The translations under genes and the position numbers were made by a program. Below the pieces are notes generated by a model. The model ran no database searches, was not told the DNA's origin, and saw only the letters and a program-made list of their open reading frames with translations. Of a DNA stretch of 64,000 bases, positions 54,955 to 64,000 are shown piece after piece. Position 1 is the first letter of the stretch. Each line of letters opens with the position of its first letter. The DNA is from Phaseolus vulgaris (taxonomy: Eukaryota > Streptophyta > Magnoliopsida > Fabales > Fabaceae), in NCBI RefSeq assembly GCF_000499845.2, contig NC_023750.2, positions 31,322,369 to 31,386,368 of the forward strand, read 5' to 3'.

Positions 54955-55717
54955 TGCACTGATCAGCGCTTGGTGATTGGACATCGACTCCTGTGTCAAG
55001 CAGGTCAACTCGGTAGTCTGGTCGAGTTGATGGGCCATGTGAGTGGGCTCCAGGTATGTCTGTGTTGAGGTTCATCCATATACTTAACGCGTATAAGGCC
55101 TGGTCAACGAAAGAGTGTGAATGAGCCTAATGGTGTGTTTAGTAAATTTGGGTCTAGCACAAGTAAAACATTCTTTATAACGTCTAAGCCCAAGAGCGCT
55201 AGGGTTTTGAGGAATAAGCTTCATGCATGATACGTAAAGGCTTGTACACCTACAATGGACAAATTGGACCCCTGATGCTGGTACATGAGTTGGTACCCTG
55301 GCGGTCATTTTGTTAAGATTTATGCAATCCAAGTAGAGAAGATTTTGTGCAGTTGCCGTACTAAGATTGTGCGCATTGTAACAGACTCCTCCCATCAAAC
55401 ACGCTTTCACTTGAGATAAGGTTTTCGTGAGAGAAGGTTATTACAAGAGGTAACCTAAAAGTAGTCTATAAAAGGGACTTGAGATCGCTTGTAAAGGTAC
55501 ACTATTTCCAAGATTGAAGCTACTTACTTACTTCTTATTGTTTCTATAAGCCCTGTTCTGACTTGATCGTCGGAGTGCAATCAACAAGTAGGGCCCCCTC
55601 TGTTTCAAATGGAGCCGCGTTCCAACATTCGAAGGAAAGAGCAAATTCTAGCAGAGGCAGACAGACCCACAGCTTGTTCCCAGAGTCAACCGGCGACCAA
55701 GTCAACCGGAAAGAACA
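54955..55717 (+). repeat. TatE 5' LTR
   Basis: TGCACTGATCAG to GAAAGAACA, 763 bases. It is similar by eye to 52529-53247 (CATCGACTCC, GCATGAGTTGGTACC, GTCAACCGG near the end). CTATAAAAGGG at about 55467-55477 is a TATA candidate. Confidence 0.82.
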
Positions 55718-55736
55718 TTTGGCGCCCACCATGGGA
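55718..55736 (+). other. TatE primer binding site
   Basis: TTTGGCGCCCACCATGGGA follows the LTR end; same class as TatC and TatB. Confidence 0.78.
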
Positions 55737-55786
55737 CCCGATAAAGCCAGGTCCCATCCACAGTTGTAATCAAGCTACTAGGCGAT

Positions 55787-57211
55787 ATGAGGAATACTCA
55801 ACAAGGTCCATTTGGACAGGAAGGAGGTGAAACCTTCACCCTGCAGCAGCTCATGGAGACAGTCCACACTCTCCAGGAGAGAGTGGCAGCGTCCAAGGCT
55901 GATCAGGAGAGGATTTTGGCTGAGGTTTGAGCCGAGCAAGCACTTAGGCAAGACCAATTTAGGGTTGAGCTGGATGCGTCGCGGACCAACAACGAAGAGT
56001 CAGGGCCAATGAGGAACTGGGGAGCGGAGCCCGTCTATTCTAGTTAGGGTTCGCCCCATGCCGTTCTCCCAGGCTATTATGAATTTCGTGATACCAACAA
56101 ATTTCATAAAACCCAAAATTACTTTCACAGGTACCGAAGACCCGGAGGCCCACATCACGAGTTTCCATACTCAGATGATGATCTCAGGAGGAACAGACAC
56201 CATGCATTGTAAACTGTTCATGGGGACGTTCGTAGGCACAACATTGGATTGGTTCATTGGTCTCCCGGATGGACACATAACCTCGTTCGATCAGTTCTCT
56301 ACATTGTTCAGGGAACAATTCATAGTCAATCGAGCTCCACCCCCCGTCTCTTTCGACCTCTTCAAGGTGAAACAGTATCAGGGAGAGCCCTTGAAGGACT
56401 TCCTGAACCGGTTTGCGGCGTTGGTGGTAAAGCTCCACACTAAGGACGAGGCTCTGATGGTGCACACCTTTGGGCAGGGAATTCTGTCAGGATCGTTCAA
56501 CGATTCTTTGATAAAAATCAGGCGAAGACGTTTAACGAGATCCGGCGACGAGGTGTTGCCCTCATCGACGTTGAGGAAGAGGTAACGGTAAAACATGGGA
56601 GCATTGGGCCGAGTAAGCCTCGATAGGGCAGTTGTGCTCAAACCATGAGAGTACACAAAGCTGCAACGGAGAAGAGATCGCTAACCCGACATGCACCCTA
56701 TGAAACGAAAAAGGCATCAGACTAGGTCAAGAACAAAGGGAGATCTGCCCTATTGACATAAGTTCAAGATGAATTACAAGGAATTGATCGCTATCCCGGG
56801 CGTGGCTGACAAGTTGAAGTTCCCCCCAAAGTCTAACAGGAATTTGGGGCCCTGCAAGGGCACCTGGTGTGAGTTCCACAAGGCTTTTGGGCATAACGTG
56901 GAGAATTGTATAGCCCTTGGATACCAATTGGTTGAGTTGGTGAGGGACGACTTCCTGAAGAAGTATCTGGAGGAAGGATAGGAAGACTCGAAGGAGGTGA
57001 CTCCAACAGAGGATCAGGGGCACGAGGTGGCAGTCCATGATGAAGTCAACATGATCTCTGGGGCATTTTCAGGGGGGGATGTACAGCCTCCCAACGAAAG
57101 AAGTATGCTAGAGAAGTGATGGCAATAGAAGCAAGGGAACCTGACCAGTCGGCCGAGCCCGATCTCTATTTCACCAAGGCTGGTTTGTAGGATGTGGTCC
57201 TACATGATAAT
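55787..57211 (+). pseudogene. TatE gag remnant
   Basis: The ATG at 55787 opens MRNTQQGPFGQEGG and a coiled coil (LQQLMETVHTLQERV), with TGA at 55928-55930. After a frameshift the gag domain is open at 56058-56585 (PFSQAIMNFVIPTNF, LDWFIGLPDGHI). After further shifts a zinc-knuckle-like CEFHKAFGHNVENC is seen (56867-56910) in the frame 56769-56981. The segment runs on to the start of protease (VVLHDND) at 57211, where the solo LTR is inserted. Confidence 0.82.
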
Positions 57212-57216
57212 GACCT

Positions 57217-57947
57217 TGATGGCATTCTCATGGAGCTCTTCTTGGATGTATGTGAATATGGTGCGGAAGCTATGGTGAAAGTGGGCAAGATCCTCCTAGG
57301 AGTTATGGTGATCTTGAAGGTGCATGAAGTGTATGGAAAAAGGGAGGTTCGGCCAGCCCTCTTGGTAGATGGTGAAGAGAAGATTAGGACCTAGAAACTA
57401 GGCAAAGGCAATGTATGGCACAATATGGGCAGCATAACATTACTCTCATTAATCTTGAAAATACAAGTGATGGGCTTCTCCTTTTATAGGCTAAGGAGGC
57501 CGTAAATGCTAAGCTAAGTGAAGATGAAATGCAAGCAAAATCAAATGGAAATGTGAAGGCACATGGCACATGGAGCACATGGCCGTTCCTAGTGAGAATA
57601 TTCTAGAAAACGTGAGCTAGCTAGGTTAAAAACAAAAGAGACAAGTTTATGCTTTCTAACACTACACTAACTACTAAGCCACCCCTAATGGGCCTCCATG
57701 TAGCATGTACAAGTTCTTCTCCCTCCCATCCGTTGCTTGACCCAATTGTGCGTGGAGATGCTTGGCCATGGACCTAGTGATAGGTCCTAGATGGTCTAGG
57801 CTTCCTCCTAGACGCTCCTTTTGTAGCCGCCCCTCATCTTGTGCTAGACGCTCCATACTTGAGTCTAGACGCTCCCCACATGGCTCTAAACGGTCTAGGC
57901 TTGGATCTTGTCTTCCATGGTGTGCTGAGCTTGGCCCTCCTCCATCA
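57217..57947 (-). mobile_element. Solo LTR of the Gy2 family inside TatE protease
   Basis: On the minus strand it runs TGATGGAGGAGG (57947) to GAATGCCATCA (57217), 731 bases, matching the Gy2 LTR ends and its GCACCTTCAAGATCACCATA block. It is flanked by the perfect 5-base duplication GACCT (57212-57216 and 57948-57952). No internal sequence remains, so two LTRs recombined after insertion. Confidence 0.92.
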
Positions 57948-57952
57948 GACCT

Positions 57953-60780
57953 TGTGGTGATATTGGTAGTCACAGTAGGGAGAAGGGTACATCGAGTCCT
58001 CATCGACCAAGGGAGCTCGACCGATGTAATGTTCTGGTCAACCTTCAACAAGTTACAGTTGTCACTCGACAGTTGAAACCATACGACGATTGCCTGTATG
58101 GTTTCGCAGGAGACCCGGTAGAGGTGAGGGGGCATGTTTAGTTAAGAACGACTTTCATAGATGGCACCTCATCTCGTAACATCAATATCAGGTACCTCGT
58201 CGTTAAGGCTCCATCAACTTACAACATTCTCCTGGGCAAGCCGACCCTGAACAGGTTAGGAGCAGTGGCCTCAACGAGGCATATGAAAATGAAGTTGCCC
58301 TCGCTCAGTGGAGGGGTAATTACTATCAAGTCCGACCAGAAGGCGGCGAAGAAATGCTATGAGAATAATCGAAAAGCTAAAAGAGGAGTATGTGTGGTCG
58401 CCGCCCAGCCTCAAGTGGTGGAAGAAGCCGATCGTGTGGAGGCCGCCATGGATAAGCAACCCGAGCCCGCCGGTGAGGTTGAAGAAAGAGAGATAGGGGA
58501 GGATGTTTAAGCTTGGCAAGTCCCTGAGCTAAGAGATGCAGAACCAGATCACCGAAGTCATAGCCCGGCTTCAGAACGCCTTTGCGTGGTCTGCCTCAAA
58601 CATGCCCGACATCGACCCTGACTTTTTGTGTCATTGACTCACAATGAACCCGAAGGTCAGGCCTGTCATACAAAAGGCGAAGGAAATTCAACGAAGAGAG
58701 ACGTCTGGTCATCAAGCAAGAAACTTAGAAGTTGCTGAACGCTAGTCACATAAGGGAAATCCAATACCCTGAGTGGCTAGCAAACATAGTATTAGTAAAG
58801 AAGGCCAATGGAAGGTGGAGAATGTGCGTCGATTTCACGAATGTGAACAAGGCTCGTTCCAAGGATTCATATCCGCTGCCCAGTATCGACGCCTTGGTGA
58901 ACAGCGCGTCGGGTTGCCGACTTCTTAGCGTTTTGGATGCCTTCTCGGGGTATAACCAAATCCATATGCACTCTCGGGATGAGAGCAAGATTGCTTTCAT
59001 GGCAGAGCTCTCCAGTTACTGTTATAAGGTGATGCCCTTTGGGCTCAAGAATGTTGGCGCAACCTACCAGAGGTTGATGGATAGGATTATCGCCCCCATG
59101 ATTGGGCGAAATGTGTAGGCGTATGTGGATAACATGGTTGTCACCTCCAAGGAGAAGGACCAACACATTGTTGATTTAGAGAAGCTATTCATTACAATAG
59201 AAGCAAACCTCGAGAAGTGTGTGATGATCATTGCAATGAGGAGCCCGACCTCGGTGAAGGAGGTGCAGCAGTTGACAGGATGAATTGGCGCCCTGTCCCG
59301 GTTTTTGTTAGTTGGAGGAGACCAGAGGCATCCTTATTTTCAATGCTTGAGGAAGAGCAATCATTTTGTGTGGACCAGCGAATGCGAAGAAGCGTTCCTC
59401 AAGCTGAAGGAATACTTCGCCAGCCCGCCTGTTCTATGCAAACCGCTGCCAGGTAATCCCCTTTGTCTGTACTTCGTTGTCACAGATCGAGCGATCAGCT
59501 TGGTCATAGTACAGGTGCAAGATCACGTCCAGAGGCCCGTGTATTTTGTTAGCAAAGTGTTGCAGGGGCCTGAGGTGCGCTACCAGGCCATTGAGAAGGC
59601 GACCTTAGCAGTGGTATTTGTAGCTTGGAGGCTCCGCCACTATTTCCAGAGCTTCACAGTGATCGTGATGGCTGACCTTCCCATCCACAAGGTTTTGCAG
59701 AAACCTGATATGGCGGGTTGGATGGTGCGCTGGGAGGTCGAGCTGTCCGAGTTTGATAAACACTATGAGCCTAGAGGACCTAACAAGGGTCAAGTCTACG
59801 CTGATTTCGTAGTAGAGTTGTCCTCGGTAGCCACCCAGCTAGACAGTAGAGACTTCCAATGGGTCCTCTTCGTGGATGGGTCGTCTAACCAGCAGGGCAT
59901 TGGAGTTGGTATCATCCTGGAGGGACCAAACGGATTACTAATCGAACAGGCCCTGAGATTCGCTTTCAAAGCCAACAACAACCAAGTTGAGTACGAAGCA
60001 TTGGTGGCAGGAATGTTTCTAGCCAAAGAGATGGGCGCTCGAAGTCTGCTGGTAAAGAGTGACTATGTCATGTTCTTAAAGGAGACCTTCGCTATGTTCG
60101 AGTTGGTGCACGTTCCTAGGGAGCACAATGCCCGAGCCGACTTACTGGCCAAGCTTGCCAGCTCAGGCAAGGGGACCCTATAGAGGCCAGTCATCCAGGA
60201 AACCATAAAGGTGGTCAGGACCTCCACAGGTTGCGGAGGAGGTCCAACAAGTGAGTGCCTTGAAGGGCGGGAGAAGAGGGCACCGATCGTTGACTTAAGA
60301 ATTCCTTAGGGTGCCCAAGGTAAGTGTATATGACTATTCAGCAAGAGAGTCGTCAGACATTTGCTTGGTCGACGTGAGTGAAACTTGGATGACACCTTAT
60401 ACGCGATACCTAGCTGATGGCCTACTCCCACAGGAGCTAACGGAGGCCAAAATCGTTAAGAAGAATGCAGGCAGATATACCCTGGTGGATGGAAAATTGT
60501 TTAGGCATGGCTACGCTTACCCTATCTTCTCCTGTGTGAGCGGTGAACAGTGCACATGTATCATGACTGAGCTCCATGAAGGTATCTGTGGGAGTCATAT
60601 CGGGGGACGAGCTCTCTCATTGAAAGCGGTTCGAGCAGGGTACTACTGGCCGACCACAAGAAAGGACTTCACAAAATACAAGCAGTGGTGCAAACAATGG
60701 CAACAGCACGTCGATTGGGAGGGTTGCGATCGATCCACAACCCATGGCCTTTCCACACATGGGGAATTGATATTCTAGGC
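57953..60780 (+). pseudogene. TatE protease to integrase remnant
   Basis: Protease resumes directly after the solo LTR and has LIDQGSSTDVMFW (about 58000-58030). RT follows (WRMCVDFTNVNKA, GLKNVGATYQRLM), with TAG at 59116-59118 and the active site changed to YVDN. A deletion of about 40 codons after LEKLFITIEANLEKC joins directly to AMRSPTSVKEV near 59225. RNase H and the second RNase H are open over 59305-60183 (FVDGSSNQQGIGVG), but a deletion follows LLVKSDY (about 60065). The integrase zinc-finger region is open at 60311-60778. No product is possible. Confidence 0.87.
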
Positions 60781-60817
60781 CCGTTTCCCTTGAAAGAATT
60801 GATGGCTAAAACAAGAC

Positions 60818-60832
60818 GGGGGGGGGGGGGGG
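60818..60832. repeat. 15-base G tract at the TatE/SirG boundary
   Basis: Fifteen consecutive G separate TatE sequence (ACAAGAC) from AA and the SirG LTR end (TTGTTTATC at 60835). Biological slippage or an assembly artefact are both possible. Confidence 0.9.
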
Positions 60833-60834
60833 AA

Positions 60835-61890
60835 TTGTTTATCAAAGATTTTCTTAAAGATTGATTAAGAATGAACATTTATCAAACTATCACAGATAAT
60901 CAATTAAGGAAAGCAATCGACAAATGATACAAAAACTGTTTACAGAATTTTAACCGAGTGAAGTTGCATTTTAATCGATTGTTTATACCAACAGCAGAAA
61001 CAAAATTAACACAAACAGTTATAAGGAGTTAGAGATAGAGATATTTACACAAGAGTTTTATACTGGTTCACTCAACCTTGAGCTACATCCAATTCTCAGA
61101 ACAACCTCTGAGTTCCACTAGTAATCAAATCCAGATTACACCAACACACCACAAAGAGGTGACCTTGAAAACCACAAGACCCACTCACCCTCTTTGCAAC
61201 ACCACACACCTCAAGTCAGAACACCCTCTGACTTTGCAGGACTTCACACACGTTTACAGTTAATGAAAGTACAATTACAAGAACCTTGAAAGGGATAAAA
61301 AACACTTGAGATTATACAAAACAGGAAGCCCTATGATCAAATCTTGTACCAGTGCAAAGCTTTAATAGCAATCTTGCAAATCTTTTGAAACTTCTTTCAC
61401 AAACAAATCTCAATCTCTATTTCAAACTCTGTAAAACTTGTTATTTTGTTGTGAAAGAAATGCTATATTTATAGCACTTGAAAACTAGTCGTTCAAGGCA
61501 GCATTAATGAGCTAAAACAATTTTGATCACATTCAAAACAGTTAAAACAGGTTTTCAAAACACTGTTATGAAAACACACAATTAACCGGTTGAAACCACG
61601 ATTTCACTGGTTGAATTGGTTAGGCAGTTACATAACCAAGTCAAAAACAGTTTTAAAACCTTTAAGCCAGCTAAGTGATAAACAACCAATTATATCGATA
61701 ATTCAACCGCTTGTTTTCCCTTTGCTTGGAAAAACACTTTGTTTCTTTAAAGCAGATTGGTCAAGCTTTGTGCAAGGCTTAAGAACTGATCTTTACAAAG
61801 ATTCTAAATACTTTAATCTAAACCCAAACCAAAAGTAGCACAACTTCAAGCTTCATCTTGGATTTGAAACATCAAAGCTCACATGCTCAA
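60835..61890 (-). repeat. SirG 3' LTR
   Basis: TTGAGCATGT (61890) to GATAAACAA (60835) on the minus strand, about 1056 bases. TATAAATATAGC covers 61462-61473. A polypurine tract abuts its start at 61891. The partner LTR lies outside the window, so the ends are inferred from the TTG/CAA inverted bases and the tract. Confidence 0.65.
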
Positions 61891-61905
61891 CTATTTCCCC
61901 CTATT
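61891..61905 (-). other. SirG polypurine tract next to the LTR
   Basis: AATAGGGGGAAATAG on the minus strand directly precedes the LTR. Similar tracts lie at 62255-62270 and 62478-62493. Confidence 0.7.
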
Positions 61906-62110
61906 TGATGGAGACAAATCCTTGGGATGCTTTCTGGAATGTTCTTGTTTAGAATTTGTATAACCTGCATTCATGAGCAAACATAAAAACACGGGGTAAT
62001 CTATTCTAATCAAATAAGCACCAGAAACCAGTTCCCACTAAGTGATTTCAAGAGAGGAACATAAGCCAAATCAGATGAGAAACCAGTTAACATACATAGG
62101 TGCAAACACA

Positions 62111-62556
62111 GATAAACAATCGGTTATTTTGTGGGAATAACCAGTTGAAATTTTGTATCAGAGTTTCAATAGTTTAAGAAGTTCAAAATTAATCTAGTTA
62201 AAAAATTATAGCAGCAATGTTCAAAGCAGTAATAAGAACATTACATAACCCAAGACTTCCCCCCCTATTTGTCTTATCAAATAGACAAAAGAAAGGATTA
62301 AAACGGCATAAAAGAAAAAAATAAAATTGTTCAGATAAACAATCGATTATTTTGTAGGAATAACCAGTTGAAATTTTGTATCAGAGTTTCAACAGTTTAA
62401 GAAGTTCAAAATTAATCTAGTTAAACAATTATAGCAGCAATGTTCAACGCAGTAATAAGAACATTACAGAACCCAAAACTTCTCCCCCTATTTGTCTTAT
62501 TAAATAGACAAAAGAAAGGATTAAAACGGCATAAAAGAAAAAAATAAAATTGTTCA
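62111..62556. repeat. 223-base tandem duplication carrying a polypurine tract
   Basis: Copies 62111-62333 and 62334-62556 are nearly identical. Each contains one (A/G)-rich tract read on the minus strand (at 62255-62270 and 62478-62493). This gives SirG three tracts in total upstream of its LTR. Confidence 0.92.
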
Positions 62557-64000
62557 GAAATTTAAACCAGAAAATTTTGAAGGAATGACTGTTCTCCCTT
62601 TCAAATTGTAGTTCCATAATCTGATTCTGAACCTCTTCAATGTGTTCATCCAGGGTTGAAAAACATGAATCCATGTGATTGAACCTTGACTCACACAAAT
62701 CATGCAGATTCTGATCCTGCCTGTTGACCGGAACGCTGGAAACTGCCTCGTCAAAGGATCGACGTGCGCACCGCTTCGAACCTCCGTTCCTCTTCGGGAT
62801 CTACCTCAAGAACCTGCAAAGAAACAGTACGGCGCCGCTGCGGCCGATCGCACTCCAACGCTCAAGTCAGTGACGGTATCACCAAATACTAAGAGAACAA
62901 GAACCGTGCAAATCCTCTCTCACAGTCAGCTCTATCACTCGCAAGCGTAAAGTGTATAAACTGAACGTGCGTACCTCAGAAAGTTTGTTGAGAACTCTTA
63001 TATACCTGGTGGCTTTCTCTCTCCTGGAAGTTACAGACTTGGACACGTGGCTCGCATCCGACTGTACACGTGTCATCATCTGGAGGCTCCTTGACTTGGC
63101 GCTGCTTCTACTCTCATTTTGGCTAAGTTACTTATGCATGGTACTGCCCAGTGCATAGCTAACTTGGGAGTGCGATCTCTACTGGTACTGGCGAGTTAGA
63201 GGCCTTCATACACCTTCCCTGTGGTCTCGCCGGCCGCCTTCATAATCTGCTTCTCCTTCATCTTCGGCGATGTGCTTGCTCTGGCGATCTCCAATAACTA
63301 GGTCGCCTGAATCTACATCTGGCGACTTCATCTTCAACCTGGTGATCGCCGACTCTGGTAAGCTGGAGATCGGAACACGCCAACTTGACAACTGGCGACT
63401 ACGCAAGCCCCCCGACTTCCTTCCCTTCTGCCAACCTGGCGCCTTGTCAACACGCCCATACTGTAGCTGGATGCCACGTCATCACTCCCGACTACCAGGG
63501 CGGTACAGATTCCTTTGATTCTCAGCAAATGAGTCCATGCGGTTGACCATCAATCTTTCAAAAGCAGACATTGTGGTCATCCTTTCTCCCATGTAAGCAT
63601 CATTAGGACCAGCCTTCTGAGTCTCAGCAGTAGGTTCAGCTTGAGTTGCTGCATCTTCAGGTTCATCCTCATCATTGGTTCCACTTGGGCCTGCTTGATC
63701 ACCATCCTTGCTCACCCATCTCCCACCAATTTTAGTAAACCCCATTTTGCTTAGGGATCCATTGTTAATCTCACTTGAGGGCTTGATAATTTCAACTAGC
63801 TCCCCTTCTATATCCACTTCAAAATAGTGAAGAAATTTAGAGATTATAATTGCATAGGGATAGTGGAAATTGCATAACCTCATGGATTTTTGCATATGCT
63901 CCTTGATGGTGTGGATCCAATTGATCTTCACTTTATTCAGGATGCAATAGATCAGCAGTAGATCTTCCTCATAGGGAATGGAGTGATAGCTCCCCCTAGG
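62444..64000 (-). pseudogene. SirG 3' ORF (env-like position), split by solo LTR
   Basis: The frame is open from the window edge (64000) to the solo LTR at 63508, then resumes in phase at 62706 on the other side and ends at 62444. The upstream part has a structured region (HTIKEHMQKSMRLCNF, GFTKIGGRWVSKDG), then an acidic linker and MTTMSAFERLMVNRM. The downstream part has a short coiled-coil-like stretch (DEHIEEVQNQIMEL) and a hydrophobic segment of about 18 residues near the C-terminus that could span a membrane. Its place between pol and the 3' LTR fits the env-like ORF of Sireviruses. Function in plants is not established. Confidence 0.6.
62712..63507 (-). mobile_element. Solo LTR of the TatC/PalA family in SirG
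   Basis: TGTACCGCC (63507) to GGATCA (62712) on the minus strand, 796 bases. It is very similar to the LTRs at 4632-5423 and 37423-38220. A perfect 5-base target duplication GATTC flanks it (62707-62711 and 63508-63512). The TATA box is at 62995-63004. No internal sequence remains. Confidence 0.96.

Larger units (their letters stand above)
54955..60817 (+). mobile_element. TatE: decayed Tat-lineage element, 3' part missing
   Basis: 5' LTR, primer site, gag and pol up to the integrase zinc finger and start of the core. It is broken at about 60817 by the SirG LTR and a G run. It carries many stops and internal deletions, and a solo LTR of the Gy2 family in protease. It is closest to the PalA/TatC/TatF group in pol. 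Its accessory gene and 3' LTR are not in the window. Confidence 0.88.
60835..64000 (-). mobile_element. SirG: probable Sirevirus (Ty1/copia) 3' end
   Basis: On the minus strand: an ORF with an env-like position (64000 leftward), multiple polypurine tracts, and a 3' LTR with ends TTG..CAA. Repeated polypurine tracts before the 3' LTR and an ORF after pol are known Sirevirus traits. No pol is in the window, so the lineage is inferred. A TatC-family solo LTR interrupts it. Confidence 0.6.

Noticed and set aside
57194..57394. 66-codon frame following the TatE protease start
   Set aside because: It runs from TatE into the antisense of the inserted solo LTR.

Overview
The window is plant nuclear DNA, probably from a dicot and perhaps a legume (inferred only from the repeat families). 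It is almost wholly nested transposable elements. I recognise no host gene, tRNA, rRNA or CRISPR array. LTR retrotransposons account for nearly all coding sequence: Ty3/gypsy elements of the Tat lineage (pol with two RNase H domains, a TGGCGCCCACC-type primer binding site, and an antisense accessory gene between pol and the 3' LTR), a second Ty3/gypsy family with a TGGTATCA primer site, and one probable Sirevirus. Pieces of a CACTA DNA transposon lie between them.

Layout. 1-4631 and 24083-24253: Gy1, a young Ty3/gypsy element without gag, protease or most of reverse transcriptase. Its 3' LTR is split by PalA (4632-24082), a 19.4-kb composite of two Tat 3' halves joined in inverted orientation, with an LTR at each end facing opposite ways. 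24254-24710 and 34822-35546: parts of a CACTA-like transposon split by TatB (24711-34821, target duplication CTTAC). 35602-35944 and 48891-53247: the two surviving ends of an old element, TatF. They enclose Gy2 (35945-37422), which in turn was hit by TatC (37423-48890, minus strand). 53248-54954: AT-rich DNA with no gene. 54955-60817: TatE, decayed, with a solo LTR (57217-57947) in its protease. 60835-64000: SirG, minus strand, whose env-like ORF is split by a TatC-family solo LTR (62712-63507).

How the parts work together. In each Tat element that keeps its 3' region, gag-pol is read from the 5' LTR. A separate gene lies on the opposite strand between pol and the 3' LTR and converges on pol across a tandem repeat array. 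This accessory gene has a 5'-UTR intron, a first coding exon resembling the 'putative gypsy type transposon' domain, a phase-1 intron, and a second exon encoding basic/acidic, proline-rich and coiled-coil segments. It occurs five times (PalA left, PalA right, TatC, TatB, TatF). Only the TatC copy is open throughout (808 predicted residues). The layout matches what is known of the antisense gene of maize Grande elements.

The strongest leads are the inverted composite PalA and the conserved antisense gene with its own promoter region. All boundaries and comparisons were read by eye from the sequence; no database search was run.
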